Shown piece after piece: positions 32,857-41,392 of a stretch of 64,000 bases of DNA. Position 1 is the first letter of the stretch. Every line of letters begins with the position of its first letter. The DNA is taken from NCBI RefSeq assembly GCF_024594815.1, contig NZ_JANJOU010000017.1:62001-126000 (forward strand), written 5' to 3'. A program made the translations under genes and the position numbers. The DNA comes from Roseomonas populi (GTDB lineage Bacteria; Pseudomonadota; Alphaproteobacteria; Acetobacterales; Acetobacteraceae). The notes under the pieces were generated by a model. It had not been told where the DNA came from and did no database searches. It saw only the letters and a program-made list of their open reading frames with translations.

Positions 32857-33426
32857 ATGTCCCTTGGCCGTCCCGTCATCGTCTTCGACACCGAGACCAC
32901 CGGCTGCACCGGCCAGGACCGGGTCGTTTCCCTCGGCGCCGTGCGGCTGGACGCGGCGCTGGAGCCGGAAGCGACGCTGCACCTCGTCTTCGCACCGGGA
33001 ATGCGCTGCCATTTCGGGGCCTTCCGGGTGCACGGGCTGTCGGACGCCTACCTGGCCGGGCAGCCCGGCTTCGCGGAGCACGCGGAGGAGGTCGCGGCGT
33101 TCTTCGGCGGCGCGCTGGGCTGCGCGCACAACATGGCCTTCGACCGGCGGATGCTGGGCGGGGAGTTCGACCGGCTGGAGATGCAGCGGCCTTGGCGGGG
33201 CGAGTTCTGCACCATGACCGCCTGGCGCCGGGCACGGCCGGGGCAGCGTTCCGGGCTCGCCCACGCCTCCGCGGCCTGCGGCCTGGCGCGGGAGGGGAAC
33301 CTGCACGGCGCGCTGGAGGATGCCTGGCTGGCCGCCAACCTGCTGCGGGCCCTGCACGGCCTGCCGCCGGCGCCGATGCGGCTGCACGGCTTCACCAACG
33401 ACCGGGCTGAGGATATGGCGGCCTGA
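32857..33426 (+). CDS. DnaQ-like 3'-5' exonuclease (DEDDh family)
   Basis: About 189 residues holding one exonuclease domain. ExoI is IVFDTETTG, ExoII contains CAHNMAFDRRML and ExoIII is HGALEDAWLAANLL, giving the four acidic residues and the His of the DEDDh class. It resembles stand-alone epsilon-like proofreading domains. GTG 32839 would add six residues to ATG 32857. It is followed by the CoA-transferase genes after 31 bp, but the functions are unrelated. Role in repair or RNA turnover is not decided by sequence. Confidence 0.9.
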   Translation: MSLGRPVIVFDTETTGCTGQDRVVSLGAVRLDAALEPEATLHLVFAPGMRCHFGAFRVHGLSDAYLAGQPGFAEHAEEVAAFFGGALGCAHNMAFDRRMLGGEFDRLEMQRPWRGEFCTMTAWRRARPGQRSGLAHASAACGLAREGNLHGALEDAWLAANLLRALHGLPPAPMRLHGFTNDRAEDMAA

Positions 33427-33457
33427 CCGGCTGCGCTGGAACAGGGGAAGAAACGAC

Positions 33458-34138
33458 GTGATCAACAAGATCGTCCGGGACATGGCCGAAGCTATGGAGG
33501 GCGTGAAGGACGGCAGCACCGTGCTGGTGGGCGGCTTCGGCGCCGCGGGCCAGCCGGACGACCTGATCGAGGGGCTGATCGAGCAGGGGGCCAAGGACCT
33601 GACGATCGTCGCCAACAACGCGGGCACGGGGCGCACGGGGCTGGCGCGGCTGATGGAGCTGGGCCGGGTCCGGAAGATCATCTGCTCCTTCCCGCGCAGC
33701 GCCGGATCGGTGGTGTTTGAGGAGCTGTACAAGGCCGGCCGGCTGGAGCTGGAGATCGTGCCGCAGGGTACGCTGGCCGAGCGCATGCGCGCCGCCGGCG
33801 CCGGGGTTCCCGCCTTCTTCACCCCCACGGCCGCCGGCACGCGGCTGGGCCAGGGCAAGGAAACCCGCGAGTTCGACGGCCGCCCGCACGTGATGGAGCT
33901 GGCCCTGCACGGCGACGTGGCGCTGGTGGAGGCCTGGGAGGCCGACCGCTGGGGCAACCTGGCCTACCGCCGCAGCGGGCGGAACTTCAACCCGGTGATG
34001 GCGATGGCGGGGAAGCTGACGATCGTGCAGGCCCAGAACATCGTGGAGCTGGGCGAAATCGACGGCGAGCGGGTGGTGACGCCCGGCATCTTCGTGGACC
34101 GTGTCGTCAACGTGAAGCGCGGCGCCCCCTGGGCGTGA
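33458..34138 (+). CDS. 3-oxoacid CoA-transferase subunit A
   Basis: A 226-residue alpha subunit of a family I CoA-transferase. The glycine loop VLVGGFGAAGQPDDLIEGL is near residue 22, and GTLAERMRAAGAGVPAFFTPT is the family block. It starts at GTG 33458 with GGGGAAG just before it; the longer open frame is a shadow of the exonuclease gene. With subunit B (28 bp downstream) it moves CoA from succinyl-CoA to a 3-oxoacid such as acetoacetate or 3-oxoadipate. Sequence alone does not separate ScoA from PcaI. Confidence 0.93.
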   Translation: MINKIVRDMAEAMEGVKDGSTVLVGGFGAAGQPDDLIEGLIEQGAKDLTIVANNAGTGRTGLARLMELGRVRKIICSFPRSAGSVVFEELYKAGRLELEIVPQGTLAERMRAAGAGVPAFFTPTAAGTRLGQGKETREFDGRPHVMELALHGDVALVEAWEADRWGNLAYRRSGRNFNPVMAMAGKLTIVQAQNIVELGEIDGERVVTPGIFVDRVVNVKRGAPWA

Positions 34139-34166
34139 TTTCCTGCACCTGACGGAGGAAACGAGC

Positions 34167-34823
34167 ATGGAACCCTGGTCCCGCACCCAGATGGCCGCCC
34201 GCGCCGCGAAGGACATCCCGGACGGTTGGTACTGCAACCTCGGCATCGGCATGCCGACCCTGATCGCCGACCACATCCCCGAGGGGCGTGAGGTGGTGCT
34301 GCACTCCGAGAACGGCATCCTCGGCATGGGCCCGGCGCCGGAGAACGGGAAGGAGGACGCCTGGCTGATCAACGCCGGCAAGCAGCCCGTGACCCTGCAC
34401 CCTGGCGGCAGCTACTTCCACCACGCGGACAGCTTCGCGATGATCCGCGGCGGCCACATCGACCTCTGCGTGCTCGGCGCCTTCGAGGTGGCCGAGAACG
34501 GCGACATCGCGAACTGGGCCACCAGCGAGAACGACAGCGCGCCCGCGGTGGGCGGCGCCATGGACCTGGCCGCCGGCGCCAAGCGCGTCTGGGTCATGAT
34601 GGAGCACACCACCAAGGACGGCCGCCCGAAGCTGGTGGAGCGCTGCTCCTACCCGCTGACGGCGATGAAGGCGGTGGCGCGCGTCTATACCAACCTCGCC
34701 GTGCTCGAGGTGACGGAGAGCGGCTTCGCGGTGCGCGACCTCGCTCCCGGCGTCACCCTGGAGCACCTCCGCTCCGTCACCGCCGCGCCGCTGCAGGACG
34801 CGCGCGAGACGGCCGGCGCCTGA
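34167..34823 (+). CDS. 3-oxoacid CoA-transferase subunit B
   Basis: A 218-residue beta subunit. The catalytic Glu that forms the CoA thioester is in HSENGILGMGP, and NLGIGMPTLIADHIP is the conserved N-terminal block. It continues the operon begun by subunit A and is followed 11 bp later by an enoyl-CoA hydratase, so the trio likely activates and processes a small oxo or unsaturated acid. Confidence 0.94.
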   Translation: MEPWSRTQMAARAAKDIPDGWYCNLGIGMPTLIADHIPEGREVVLHSENGILGMGPAPENGKEDAWLINAGKQPVTLHPGGSYFHHADSFAMIRGGHIDLCVLGAFEVAENGDIANWATSENDSAPAVGGAMDLAAGAKRVWVMMEHTTKDGRPKLVERCSYPLTAMKAVARVYTNLAVLEVTESGFAVRDLAPGVTLEHLRSVTAAPLQDARETAGA

Positions 34824-34834
34824 GGCGCGGCGGG

Positions 34835-35620
34835 ATGAGCGAGACGCCCCTGCCGGACGGCATGGCGCTGCACGTCGCCCGAGACGGTGCCGTGCTGCTC
34901 CTGACCCTGGACTACCCCGCGCGCCGCAACGCGTTGGCCGTGCCGCTGCGCGACCGCATGGCCGAGGTGCTGGAGGAGGCAGAGGCCGATCCCGCCATCC
35001 GCGCCATCCTCGTCACCGGCGCCTCCGGCACCTTCTGCTCGGGCGGCGACCTCTCGGGCATGGACGTGAAGGACGCCCTCGGCGGGCGGGAGAGGCTGCG
35101 CCGCGCGCACCGCTCCATCCGCCTCCTCGCAACCGGGTCCAAGCCCGTGGTGGCGGCGGTGGAGGGCTGGTGCGTCGGCGCCGGCCTGTCCCTGGCCTGC
35201 GCCTGCGACCTGATCGTGGCGGCGGAGGACGCCCGCTTCATGGCCGGCTTCGGCAAGGTGGGGCTGATGGCCGACCTGGGCCTGCCCTTCACCCTGCCTG
35301 CCCGCGTGGGCGCCGGCCGCGCCCGCCGCATCCTGATGCTGCACGAGCAGGTGACGGCGGCCGAGGCCGAGCGCATCGGCCTGGTCGAGGAGGTCGTCCA
35401 CCGCGGCGAAGCCCTGCCCCGCGCCCTGGAGCGCGCCCGCTACCTGGCGGAACAGGCCCCCACGCCCATGGCCCTGACCAAGTCCATGCTCGCCGCCGGG
35501 CTGGAAGCGGCCCTGGAAGCGGAAAGGCACTTCCAGACCACGCTCTTCCTCTCCGCCGACCACAAGGAAGGGCGGGCCGCCTTCCTGGAGAAGCGCCCGG
35601 CGCAGTTCACCGGGAGCTAG
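34835..35620 (+). CDS. Enoyl-CoA hydratase/isomerase family protein
   Basis: A 261-residue crotonase-fold protein. The oxyanion-hole regions are GASGTFCSGGDLSGMD and VEGWCVGAGLSLACACDL. In the second, positions where Glu sits in classical hydratases are partly replaced, so isomerase or another crotonase activity is possible. It is the last gene of the CoA-transferase operon. A dispersed element begins 11 bp after the stop. Confidence 0.9.
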   Translation: MSETPLPDGMALHVARDGAVLLLTLDYPARRNALAVPLRDRMAEVLEEAEADPAIRAILVTGASGTFCSGGDLSGMDVKDALGGRERLRRAHRSIRLLATGSKPVVAAVEGWCVGAGLSLACACDLIVAAEDARFMAGFGKVGLMADLGLPFTLPARVGAGRARRILMLHEQVTAAEAERIGLVEEVVHRGEALPRALERARYLAEQAPTPMALTKSMLAAGLEAALEAERHFQTTLFLSADHKEGRAAFLEKRPAQFTGS

Positions 35621-35631
35621 GCTCGCTTTTC

Positions 35632-35843
35632 CTGGGGTGGCGGTCTGTCCCGGGGAGAGGAAGAAGGAATTCTTCCTCTCCCCGGACCCCTCTCCATCAT
35701 CTTTTTCTATCAGCTGGTCTGAACCTCGCTGACGGTGCGCCTCGGCTCGATGAGCCGAGGCGACTGCAACGGCAGGACCGGGTCCTGATCGTCAGCCCCA
35801 CGCCGCAAGTCAGCCCCCTGGGGCCGAACAGACCAGAACCGGC
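35632..35843 (+). repeat. Dispersed 3'-end hairpin element, copy R5 (type A, truncated)
   Basis: Follows the enoyl-CoA hydratase stop in the same orientation. H1 is a perfect 16-bp stem at 35650-35685 with a GGAA loop; H2 is at 35738-35762 (CGCCTCGGCT/AGCCGAGGCG). H3 and H4 are missing or reduced. It fills the gap to the convergent UdgX gene. Confidence 0.85.
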
Positions 35844-35845
35844 CG

Positions 35846-37531
35846 TCAGCGCGCCGGCAGGTTGCGGGCGGTGGCTGCGGCTTGGCCGAGGTCCTCCACG
35901 AAGCGGTCGTACTCCCGTGCCTTGGCGGCGGGGTCGGGCAGGCGCAGCAGGTAGGAGGGGTGGACGGTCGGGTAGAAGGGCCGGCCTTCCGGATCGCGCA
36001 GCAGGGAGCTGCGCACCTTCGTCACGGGCATGGCGCGGCCGGAGACGGCGCGCAGCGCGGTGGCGCCGAGGGTGACGATCAGGCGGGGCTGGACGAAGCC
36101 GATCTCGCGCTGGAGGAAGGGGCGGTAAAACGTGATGTCGCCGGCGTCCGGGGATTGGTGCAGGCGGCGCTTGCCGGTGGGCGTGAACTTGAAGTGCTTC
36201 ACGGCATTGGTGACGTAGGCCTCGCCGCGGGGAACGCCCGCCTCCTCCAGCGCCTTGTTCCACAACCGGCCGGCGGGGCCGACGAAGGGCTGGCCCTTCA
36301 GGTCCTCCTCGTCGCCAGGCTGCTCGCCGATGAACATCAGCAGCGGGTGCTGCGGGCCCTCGCCCATCACGGGCTGGGTGGCGTTGGCAACCCAGGGCGG
36401 CAGGTCGTTGCGCGCCAGCAGGTCGCGGCGCAGCGCGGCCTGGGCTTCCGCGAAGTCCTCGTCGGGGGTGAGCAGGTCGGCGGGCATGGCGGAATCAACG
36501 CCGCGCGGCGCCTCCGGCTGCGCGGGGCGGATGATGGCGGGCAGGTGGATGGCGCGCTGGCGGCGCTCGGTGGGCGGGGTGGCGCCGCGGGCGACCATCT
36601 CGGCCACGCGCTTCGGGGCTTCCTGCATCAGCCGGGGGATGTCCTGGGCCTCGGGCAGGTTGCGCCAGTACTTCTGGGGCATCTCCGCGCGCATGGCGTC
36701 GGGCTTCAGGCGGGCGGGGTTGAAGATGGAGGCGAAGTAGGCGCGCCAGAGGGTCTCCGCCGCGTCCTCGGCGGGGGCGTCGGCGCGGCGGGCGCCTGGG
36801 CCGAAGCGGACCTCCTGGCCGTCCCAATGGGCGGAGAGTTCGGGCGTCAGGATGCTCCAGCGCAGCATGGCGAAGCGGCGGGTGAAGAAGCCGGATTCGG
36901 CGCGCAGGATGTGGTGCTCGGGCTCGAACCAGGCGACGAAGCGGCTCTCCGGCGCGGGGGCCGGGGCGGGGCGCCCGGGCGGGGGTGGCGGCGCCTCGGC
37001 GGGCTCCTCCAGCGGGCCGAGGTCGCGCAGGGCCAGGGCGACGCTGCGGGCGTTGCGCGCGGGGGCAGGGGTATCCGGCACCGCCACGGGATCGGGCGCG
37101 GCCAGCGGCGCCGCCAGGGTCCCGTCCTTCACCCGAACCTCCCGGAAGCGAAGGAAGGCGTGCATCTTGTGCGCGTCCCGCCGCACGGCGCGGGCCATGG
37201 CATTGGCACGGGCCACGGCCGGGTCGGCGGCGTCGTCCAGCAGGCCGCGCTCATGCTGAAGGCGGTGCAGCAGGCCGTGCAGCAGGGCGAAGCGGCCGGG
37301 ATCGCGATGGCGGATGACGAGCCCGGCCAGGTCCGGGAAGCCGCGCGGCACGCGGGGCGGCGGCGCATCCGCCGGCGGCGCGGGCGGCGGGCCGTCGGCG
37401 AAGAGGGGGACGGGATCGCCCTCCGCGCGCCATTCCACGGCTTCCGGCGGAATGCCGGCCATCACCAGGGCGCGGGCGGCGGCGCGCCAGCCCTCGAAGT
37501 CGTCGGGGATGGCGAGGGTGACGCTAGGCAT
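35846..37531 (-). CDS. UdgX-type uracil-DNA glycosylase fused to a DUF4130 domain
   Basis: A 561-residue two-part protein. The N-terminal ~290 residues match the DUF4130 (TIGR03915-like) region, with DAHKMHAFLRFREV and FVAWFEPEHHILRAESGFFTRRFA; a Pro/Ala-rich insert lies near 150-200. The C-terminal part (~350-560) is family 4-like UDG of the UdgX type: FIGEQPGDEEDLKGQPFVGPAG, NAVKHFKF, and GKRRLHQ, whose His (~458) in studied UdgX proteins bonds covalently to the abasic site after removing uracil. VHPSYLLRLP closes the domain. It is translationally coupled to the radical-SAM gene: its ATG lies 3 bp past that stop, within an 8-bp overlap. Confidence 0.9.
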   Translation of the reverse strand: MPSVTLAIPDDFEGWRAAARALVMAGIPPEAVEWRAEGDPVPLFADGPPPAPPADAPPPRVPRGFPDLAGLVIRHRDPGRFALLHGLLHRLQHERGLLDDAADPAVARANAMARAVRRDAHKMHAFLRFREVRVKDGTLAAPLAAPDPVAVPDTPAPARNARSVALALRDLGPLEEPAEAPPPPPGRPAPAPAPESRFVAWFEPEHHILRAESGFFTRRFAMLRWSILTPELSAHWDGQEVRFGPGARRADAPAEDAAETLWRAYFASIFNPARLKPDAMRAEMPQKYWRNLPEAQDIPRLMQEAPKRVAEMVARGATPPTERRQRAIHLPAIIRPAQPEAPRGVDSAMPADLLTPDEDFAEAQAALRRDLLARNDLPPWVANATQPVMGEGPQHPLLMFIGEQPGDEEDLKGQPFVGPAGRLWNKALEEAGVPRGEAYVTNAVKHFKFTPTGKRRLHQSPDAGDITFYRPFLQREIGFVQPRLIVTLGATALRAVSGRAMPVTKVRSSLLRDPEGRPFYPTVHPSYLLRLPDPAAKAREYDRFVEDLGQAAATARNLPAR

Positions 37532-38846
37532 GGGCGAAGAGGGGCAGCTGCACGGGGCGCGGGACCAGCCCGGCCGGGAGGATGGCGGCGCGATCTGCCA
37601 GCCCGCCCTTCGGCACGAGCATGGCGCGCAGGTCGGCGCGGTCCAGCAGCCCGGCGCGCGGGTGGTGGTCCAGCGCGGTGACGAAAGGCGCGACCTTGCG
37701 GATGCTGACCCGGAGCCGCGCGAGGTCCGCGATGCGGAAGGAGCGCACGCGGCGGGAGGAGAGGATCCGTTCCACCGTCTTCGCCCCCAGCCCGGGCACG
37801 CGCAGCAGCATCTCCTTATCGGCCCGGTTGATGTCCACGGGGAACATCCAGCGGTGCTTCAGCGCCCAGGCGAGCTTCGGGTCCACCTCCAGGTCCAGCA
37901 TCCCGCCCTCGCCGCCCGCCATGATCTCCGGCGCGGTGAAGCCGTAGAAGCGCAGCAGCCAGTCGGCCTGGTACAGCCGGTGCTCCCGCACCAGCGGCGG
38001 CGCCACGGGCGGCAGCAGGGCGGAGGCGTCGGGGATGGGGGAATAGGCGGAGAAGTAGACGCGCTTCAGCCGGTAGGAGCCGTAAAGATGCGTGCTGGTG
38101 TCGAGGATCGTCTCGTCCGTGGAGGCGTCCGCGCCCACGATCATCTGGGTGGACTGGCCCGCCGGGGCGAAGCGCGGCGCGGCCGCGCGCGGGCCGCCAT
38201 TCATCAGCACGCGGGGCTTCGCGGCCTGGGCCCTGGCCTCCTTCGCCTCCTCGATCCGCGTCCGCAGCCCGGCCATGGCCACGCGGATGCGCCCGCTGTC
38301 CTTCTCCGGCGCCAGGGTCTTCAGGCTGGCCGGCTGCGGCAGCTCCACGTTGATGGAGAGCCGGTCGGCGTGCCGCCCCGCCTCCGCGAGCAGCGCCGGG
38401 TCGGCGTCGGGGATGGTCTTGAGGTGGATGTAGCCCTTGAAGCCGTGCGTCTCGCGCAGCTCCCGCGCCACGCGCACGATCTGCTCCATCGTGTAGTCCG
38501 GGGAGCGGATGATGCCGGAGGAGAGGAACAGCCCCTCGATGTAGTTGCGCCGGTAGAAGTCCAGCGTCAGCCCCACGATCTCCCGCACCGAGAAGCGCGC
38601 ACGCCGCACGTTGGAGGAGGCGCGGTTGACGCAGTAGGCGCAGTCGAACACGCAGGCATTCGTCAGCAGCACCTTGAGCAGGGAGATGCAGCGCCCGTCC
38701 GGGGCATAGGCGTGGCAGATGCCCATCCCCTCCGTGCTGCCCAGGCCCCCATCCCGGCTGTCCCGCTTCTCCGTGCCCGAGGAGGCGCAGGAGGCGTCGT
38801 ACTTCGCGGCATCGGCCAGGATCTCGAGCTTCTCGCGCAGCTCCAT
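37524..38846 (-). CDS. Radical SAM protein of the UdgX-linked DNA-repair type
   Basis: A 440-residue radical SAM enzyme. The [4Fe-4S] motif is NACVFDCAYC (Cys 65, 69, 72), placed after a Cys-containing N-terminal region. LSSGIIRSPDYTMEQIVRVARELR and LSINVELPQ lie in the barrel. A helix-hairpin-helix DNA-binding motif (LLRVPGLGAKTVERIL) follows around 345, consistent with work on DNA. It fits the TIGR03916 group, always found with a UDG-like partner; its chemistry is unknown. ATG 38846 has AAGGGG 5 bp upstream; a GTG 12 codons earlier is less likely. Confidence 0.9.
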   Translation of the reverse strand: MELREKLEILADAAKYDASCASSGTEKRDSRDGGLGSTEGMGICHAYAPDGRCISLLKVLLTNACVFDCAYCVNRASSNVRRARFSVREIVGLTLDFYRRNYIEGLFLSSGIIRSPDYTMEQIVRVARELRETHGFKGYIHLKTIPDADPALLAEAGRHADRLSINVELPQPASLKTLAPEKDSGRIRVAMAGLRTRIEEAKEARAQAAKPRVLMNGGPRAAAPRFAPAGQSTQMIVGADASTDETILDTSTHLYGSYRLKRVYFSAYSPIPDASALLPPVAPPLVREHRLYQADWLLRFYGFTAPEIMAGGEGGMLDLEVDPKLAWALKHRWMFPVDINRADKEMLLRVPGLGAKTVERILSSRRVRSFRIADLARLRVSIRKVAPFVTALDHHPRAGLLDRADLRAMLVPKGGLADRAAILPAGLVPRPVQLPLFAHA

Positions 38847-38989
38847 CGGCGCCCCTTCCGGCTGGAGGGGGAATATGGGCACCGGACCGACCCTGACAAG
38901 AACGAATAATGAACGATCCGGGCTATGGCGCTTGGGAAATCGGGCGGGCGGGAGTATGTGCTGCGGCGCAACAGCGCCGAGCCGAAGCC

Positions 38990-39217
38990 ATGCCCGACAC
39001 CTCCTACCCCAAGCTGCACTTCATCTGGGGCGGCATCTTCACGGACGCCACCTTCAGCACGCTGGAGCCCGGCACCGAGGAGAGCTACGGCCCCTACACG
39101 GACGAGAAGACCGCTGATCGCGTGTGGAACGAGAAGGCGCGGCGCAACATCGACATCGCCAACCACCGCCTCTTCGTCATCAGCGTGCCCCGGCCCGGCG
39201 GCGCGAAGGTGGGGTGA
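38990..39217 (+). CDS. Small DUF4170-like protein
   Basis: A 75-residue protein. FIWGGIFTDATFSTLEPGTEE and YGPYTDEKTADRVWNEKARRNID resemble the DUF4170 family of short alphaproteobacterial proteins; the name is from memory of the pattern and not a search. The ATG at 38990 is chosen since the family sequence begins just after. No function is known. It is divergent from the radical-SAM gene. Confidence 0.65.
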   Translation: MPDTSYPKLHFIWGGIFTDATFSTLEPGTEESYGPYTDEKTADRVWNEKARRNIDIANHRLFVISVPRPGGAKVG

Positions 39218-39827
39218 TCTCCGGGAGGCGTGGACCTTCAGGCCTCCAGGCAAACGCGAGCAGTCCGTCTCAGGCCGGGGAGGAGAGCGTTCCTCCCTGG
39301 AATGCGCATCATTTCCGTCGAGTTGGTACTCGGGACGCATGTCCAGGGCCGAGGTTCGACGATCCCGGCGAACCGCTCGCATACATCCCCGGCCAGTCCT
39401 CCGGAGTTGAGTTAAGGGGAGCCTTCCGGCAGGGCGACGTTTCCTTGTCACTCCTGTGGCGCACCACGACACCAGCTTCGCCCCGTTCCGCACGGGCCGG
39501 GCACTGCCCATCGCGGGCGCGGCCTGCGGATTGAGAGATTGCGCCCCGGTTCATCGGTGATCGGCCGCGAGTGGTTGGGGATGTGGCGGTCTCTCCACTG
39601 AAACGGGCAGGAGGCCGCCTTCCGCTTCGCCGTTGTGATCCTGGCTGCCCTGCTCTTCTCTTCTCCGATCGGCCTGACGGCCACGACGACGAGGCGCCCC
39701 CATCTGGATCGCCTGGGTGACGAGGCGAGCCCTCCCTGCTTCCGCGGCTGAGGGGCCGGCGACGCACGACAAAGCCTATCCTGCGCGCTGCCGGCACGGC
39801 TGGCGCCCGGCAGCAAGGGGAGAGAGC
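39218..39827. other. 610-bp region without a supported gene
   Basis: An H1-like hairpin is at 39275-39300 (CCGGGGAGGA/TCCTCCCTGG, one mismatch, 6-nt loop). After it the sequence is less GC-rich than its surroundings and has open frames on both strands, none with a plausible start, family sequence or codon pattern. One plus-strand frame around 39615-39745 encodes a short hydrophobic stretch but opens after a TGA without ATG. It may be decayed coding or inserted sequence. The monooxygenase promoter is presumably near its right end. Confidence 0.5.
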
Positions 39828-41339
39828 ATGGAACCCGTCCTGATCGTCGGTGCCGGCCCGGTCGGTCTGACCATGGCGGCCGAGCTGGCGCGCTACGGCA
39901 TTCCCGTGCGCATCATCGACCGCAGCCCGCACCCGGCCGAGACCTCCCGCGCGATCGTCGTCTGGAGCCGCACGCTGGAGCTGATGGAGCGGATGGGCTG
40001 CGCGGAGGCCTTCCTGGAGATCGGGCACCGCGTCCATGCCGCCTCCATCCGCAGCGGCGACGCCGTGCTGGGCCGCACCGAGTTCGGCGACATCGCCAGC
40101 GCCTACAACTTCGCGCTGATGGTCCCGCAGAGCGACACGGAACGCCTTTTGGCCGCGCATCTGCGATCCTTCGGCATCACGGTGGAGCGGGAGGTGGAGC
40201 TGGTCTCCTTCGCCGCCTCCGCCGAAGGGGTCACGGCGCGGCTGGCCCATGCCGGCGGGCGCGAGGAGACGGTGGAGACGCCCTGGCTGCTCGGCTGCGA
40301 CGGCGCTCACAGCGCGGTGCGCCACGGGCTGGGCGCCGAATTCGAGGGCACCGCGCAGCGCGACGATTGGATCTTGGCGGATATACGCCTGGAGGGAGAG
40401 GCAAGACCGCCCGCCGACGAGATCACGACCTACCTGCACCGGGACGGGCCGCTCGCGATCTTCCCGATGCGGGGCGGCCGCGTCCGCATGATCGCGGCCG
40501 TCGGGGAATCCAGCCCCGACCACCCGAGGCCCGCCCCGACGATCGAGGAGGTCCAGGCCGTGCTGGGGCAGCGGGCCGGCGGGGAGATCCGGGCCCTGGA
40601 CCCGGTCTGGCTCGCCAGCTTTCGCATCAACGGCCGCAAGGCGCGGGACTACCGGCAGGGCCGCGTCTTCCTCGCCGGCGATGCCGCGCACATCCACAGC
40701 CCGGCCGGAGGCCAGGGCATGAACACGGGGATGCAGGACGCCATCAACCTCGCCTGGAAGCTGGCGATGGTGGCCCATGGCGGGGCAGCGCCGGCCCTGC
40801 TCGACAGCTACTCGCCCGAGCGGGGCGCGGTGGGCGAGACCGTGCTGCGGAACGCCGCCAGGCTGACGGACATGGCAACCCTCGCCCACCCGGCCGCGAT
40901 CGCGGCGCGGAACCTGGCGCTCCACTTCATGCTCGGCCTCCACACCGTGCGGCAGCGCATGGCCCTGACCATGAGCGAGATCGAGATCGCCTATGCCGGC
41001 AGCCCGCTCTCGGCCGGCCGGCACGCCGGTGTGCGGCTCGCGCCCGCCGATTACGACGGCCCGCCCCCGGGCGCCGGGGCCGCGCCGCGCTTCGTGCTGT
41101 ACTCCGCAGACGCCGCGCGCGGGGCGGCCCTGGCGGCGCGCTTCCCGGCCCTGCTGGAGCCGCGCCCCCGCAGGCCGCCCGTCGATGGCCGCATCCTGGT
41201 CGTGCGGCCGGACGGCTATGTCGGCCTCTCCGCATCGACGGATGCCTGGGACGAGGCGGAGGCCTACCTGCGGCGGCTGGCGCCGGGGGGAGCCGCCGAG
41301 CCCGCGGGCACGAGGACCGAAGGCACCCCCGCCGCCTGA
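39828..41339 (+). CDS. FAD-dependent aromatic monooxygenase (PheA/TfdB family)
   Basis: A 503-residue group A flavin monooxygenase. LIVGAGPVGLTMAAELARYG binds FAD at the N-terminus, WLLGCDGAHSAVRHGLG is the DG motif and VFLAGDAAHIHSPAGGQGMN the GD motif. A C-terminal thioredoxin-like tail (~400-500) is typical of phenol and chlorophenol hydroxylases. The start ATG 39828 has AAGGGGAGAG just upstream; the open frame before it lacks support. The substrate is probably a phenolic compound, but nothing adjacent confirms one. Confidence 0.9.
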   Translation: MEPVLIVGAGPVGLTMAAELARYGIPVRIIDRSPHPAETSRAIVVWSRTLELMERMGCAEAFLEIGHRVHAASIRSGDAVLGRTEFGDIASAYNFALMVPQSDTERLLAAHLRSFGITVEREVELVSFAASAEGVTARLAHAGGREETVETPWLLGCDGAHSAVRHGLGAEFEGTAQRDDWILADIRLEGEARPPADEITTYLHRDGPLAIFPMRGGRVRMIAAVGESSPDHPRPAPTIEEVQAVLGQRAGGEIRALDPVWLASFRINGRKARDYRQGRVFLAGDAAHIHSPAGGQGMNTGMQDAINLAWKLAMVAHGGAAPALLDSYSPERGAVGETVLRNAARLTDMATLAHPAAIAARNLALHFMLGLHTVRQRMALTMSEIEIAYAGSPLSAGRHAGVRLAPADYDGPPPGAGAAPRFVLYSADAARGAALAARFPALLEPRPRRPPVDGRILVVRPDGYVGLSASTDAWDEAEAYLRRLAPGGAAEPAGTRTEGTPAA

Positions 41340-41392
41340 GGCGGGGCAGGCATGTTTCCTCACCGGAATGCCAACAGCAGTGGAAGCGCGCC

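Noticed and set aside
39448-39816. Minus-strand open frame in the gene-free region
   Set aside because: Arg/Pro/Ser-rich sequence with no recognisable domain, and its start has no ribosome site.
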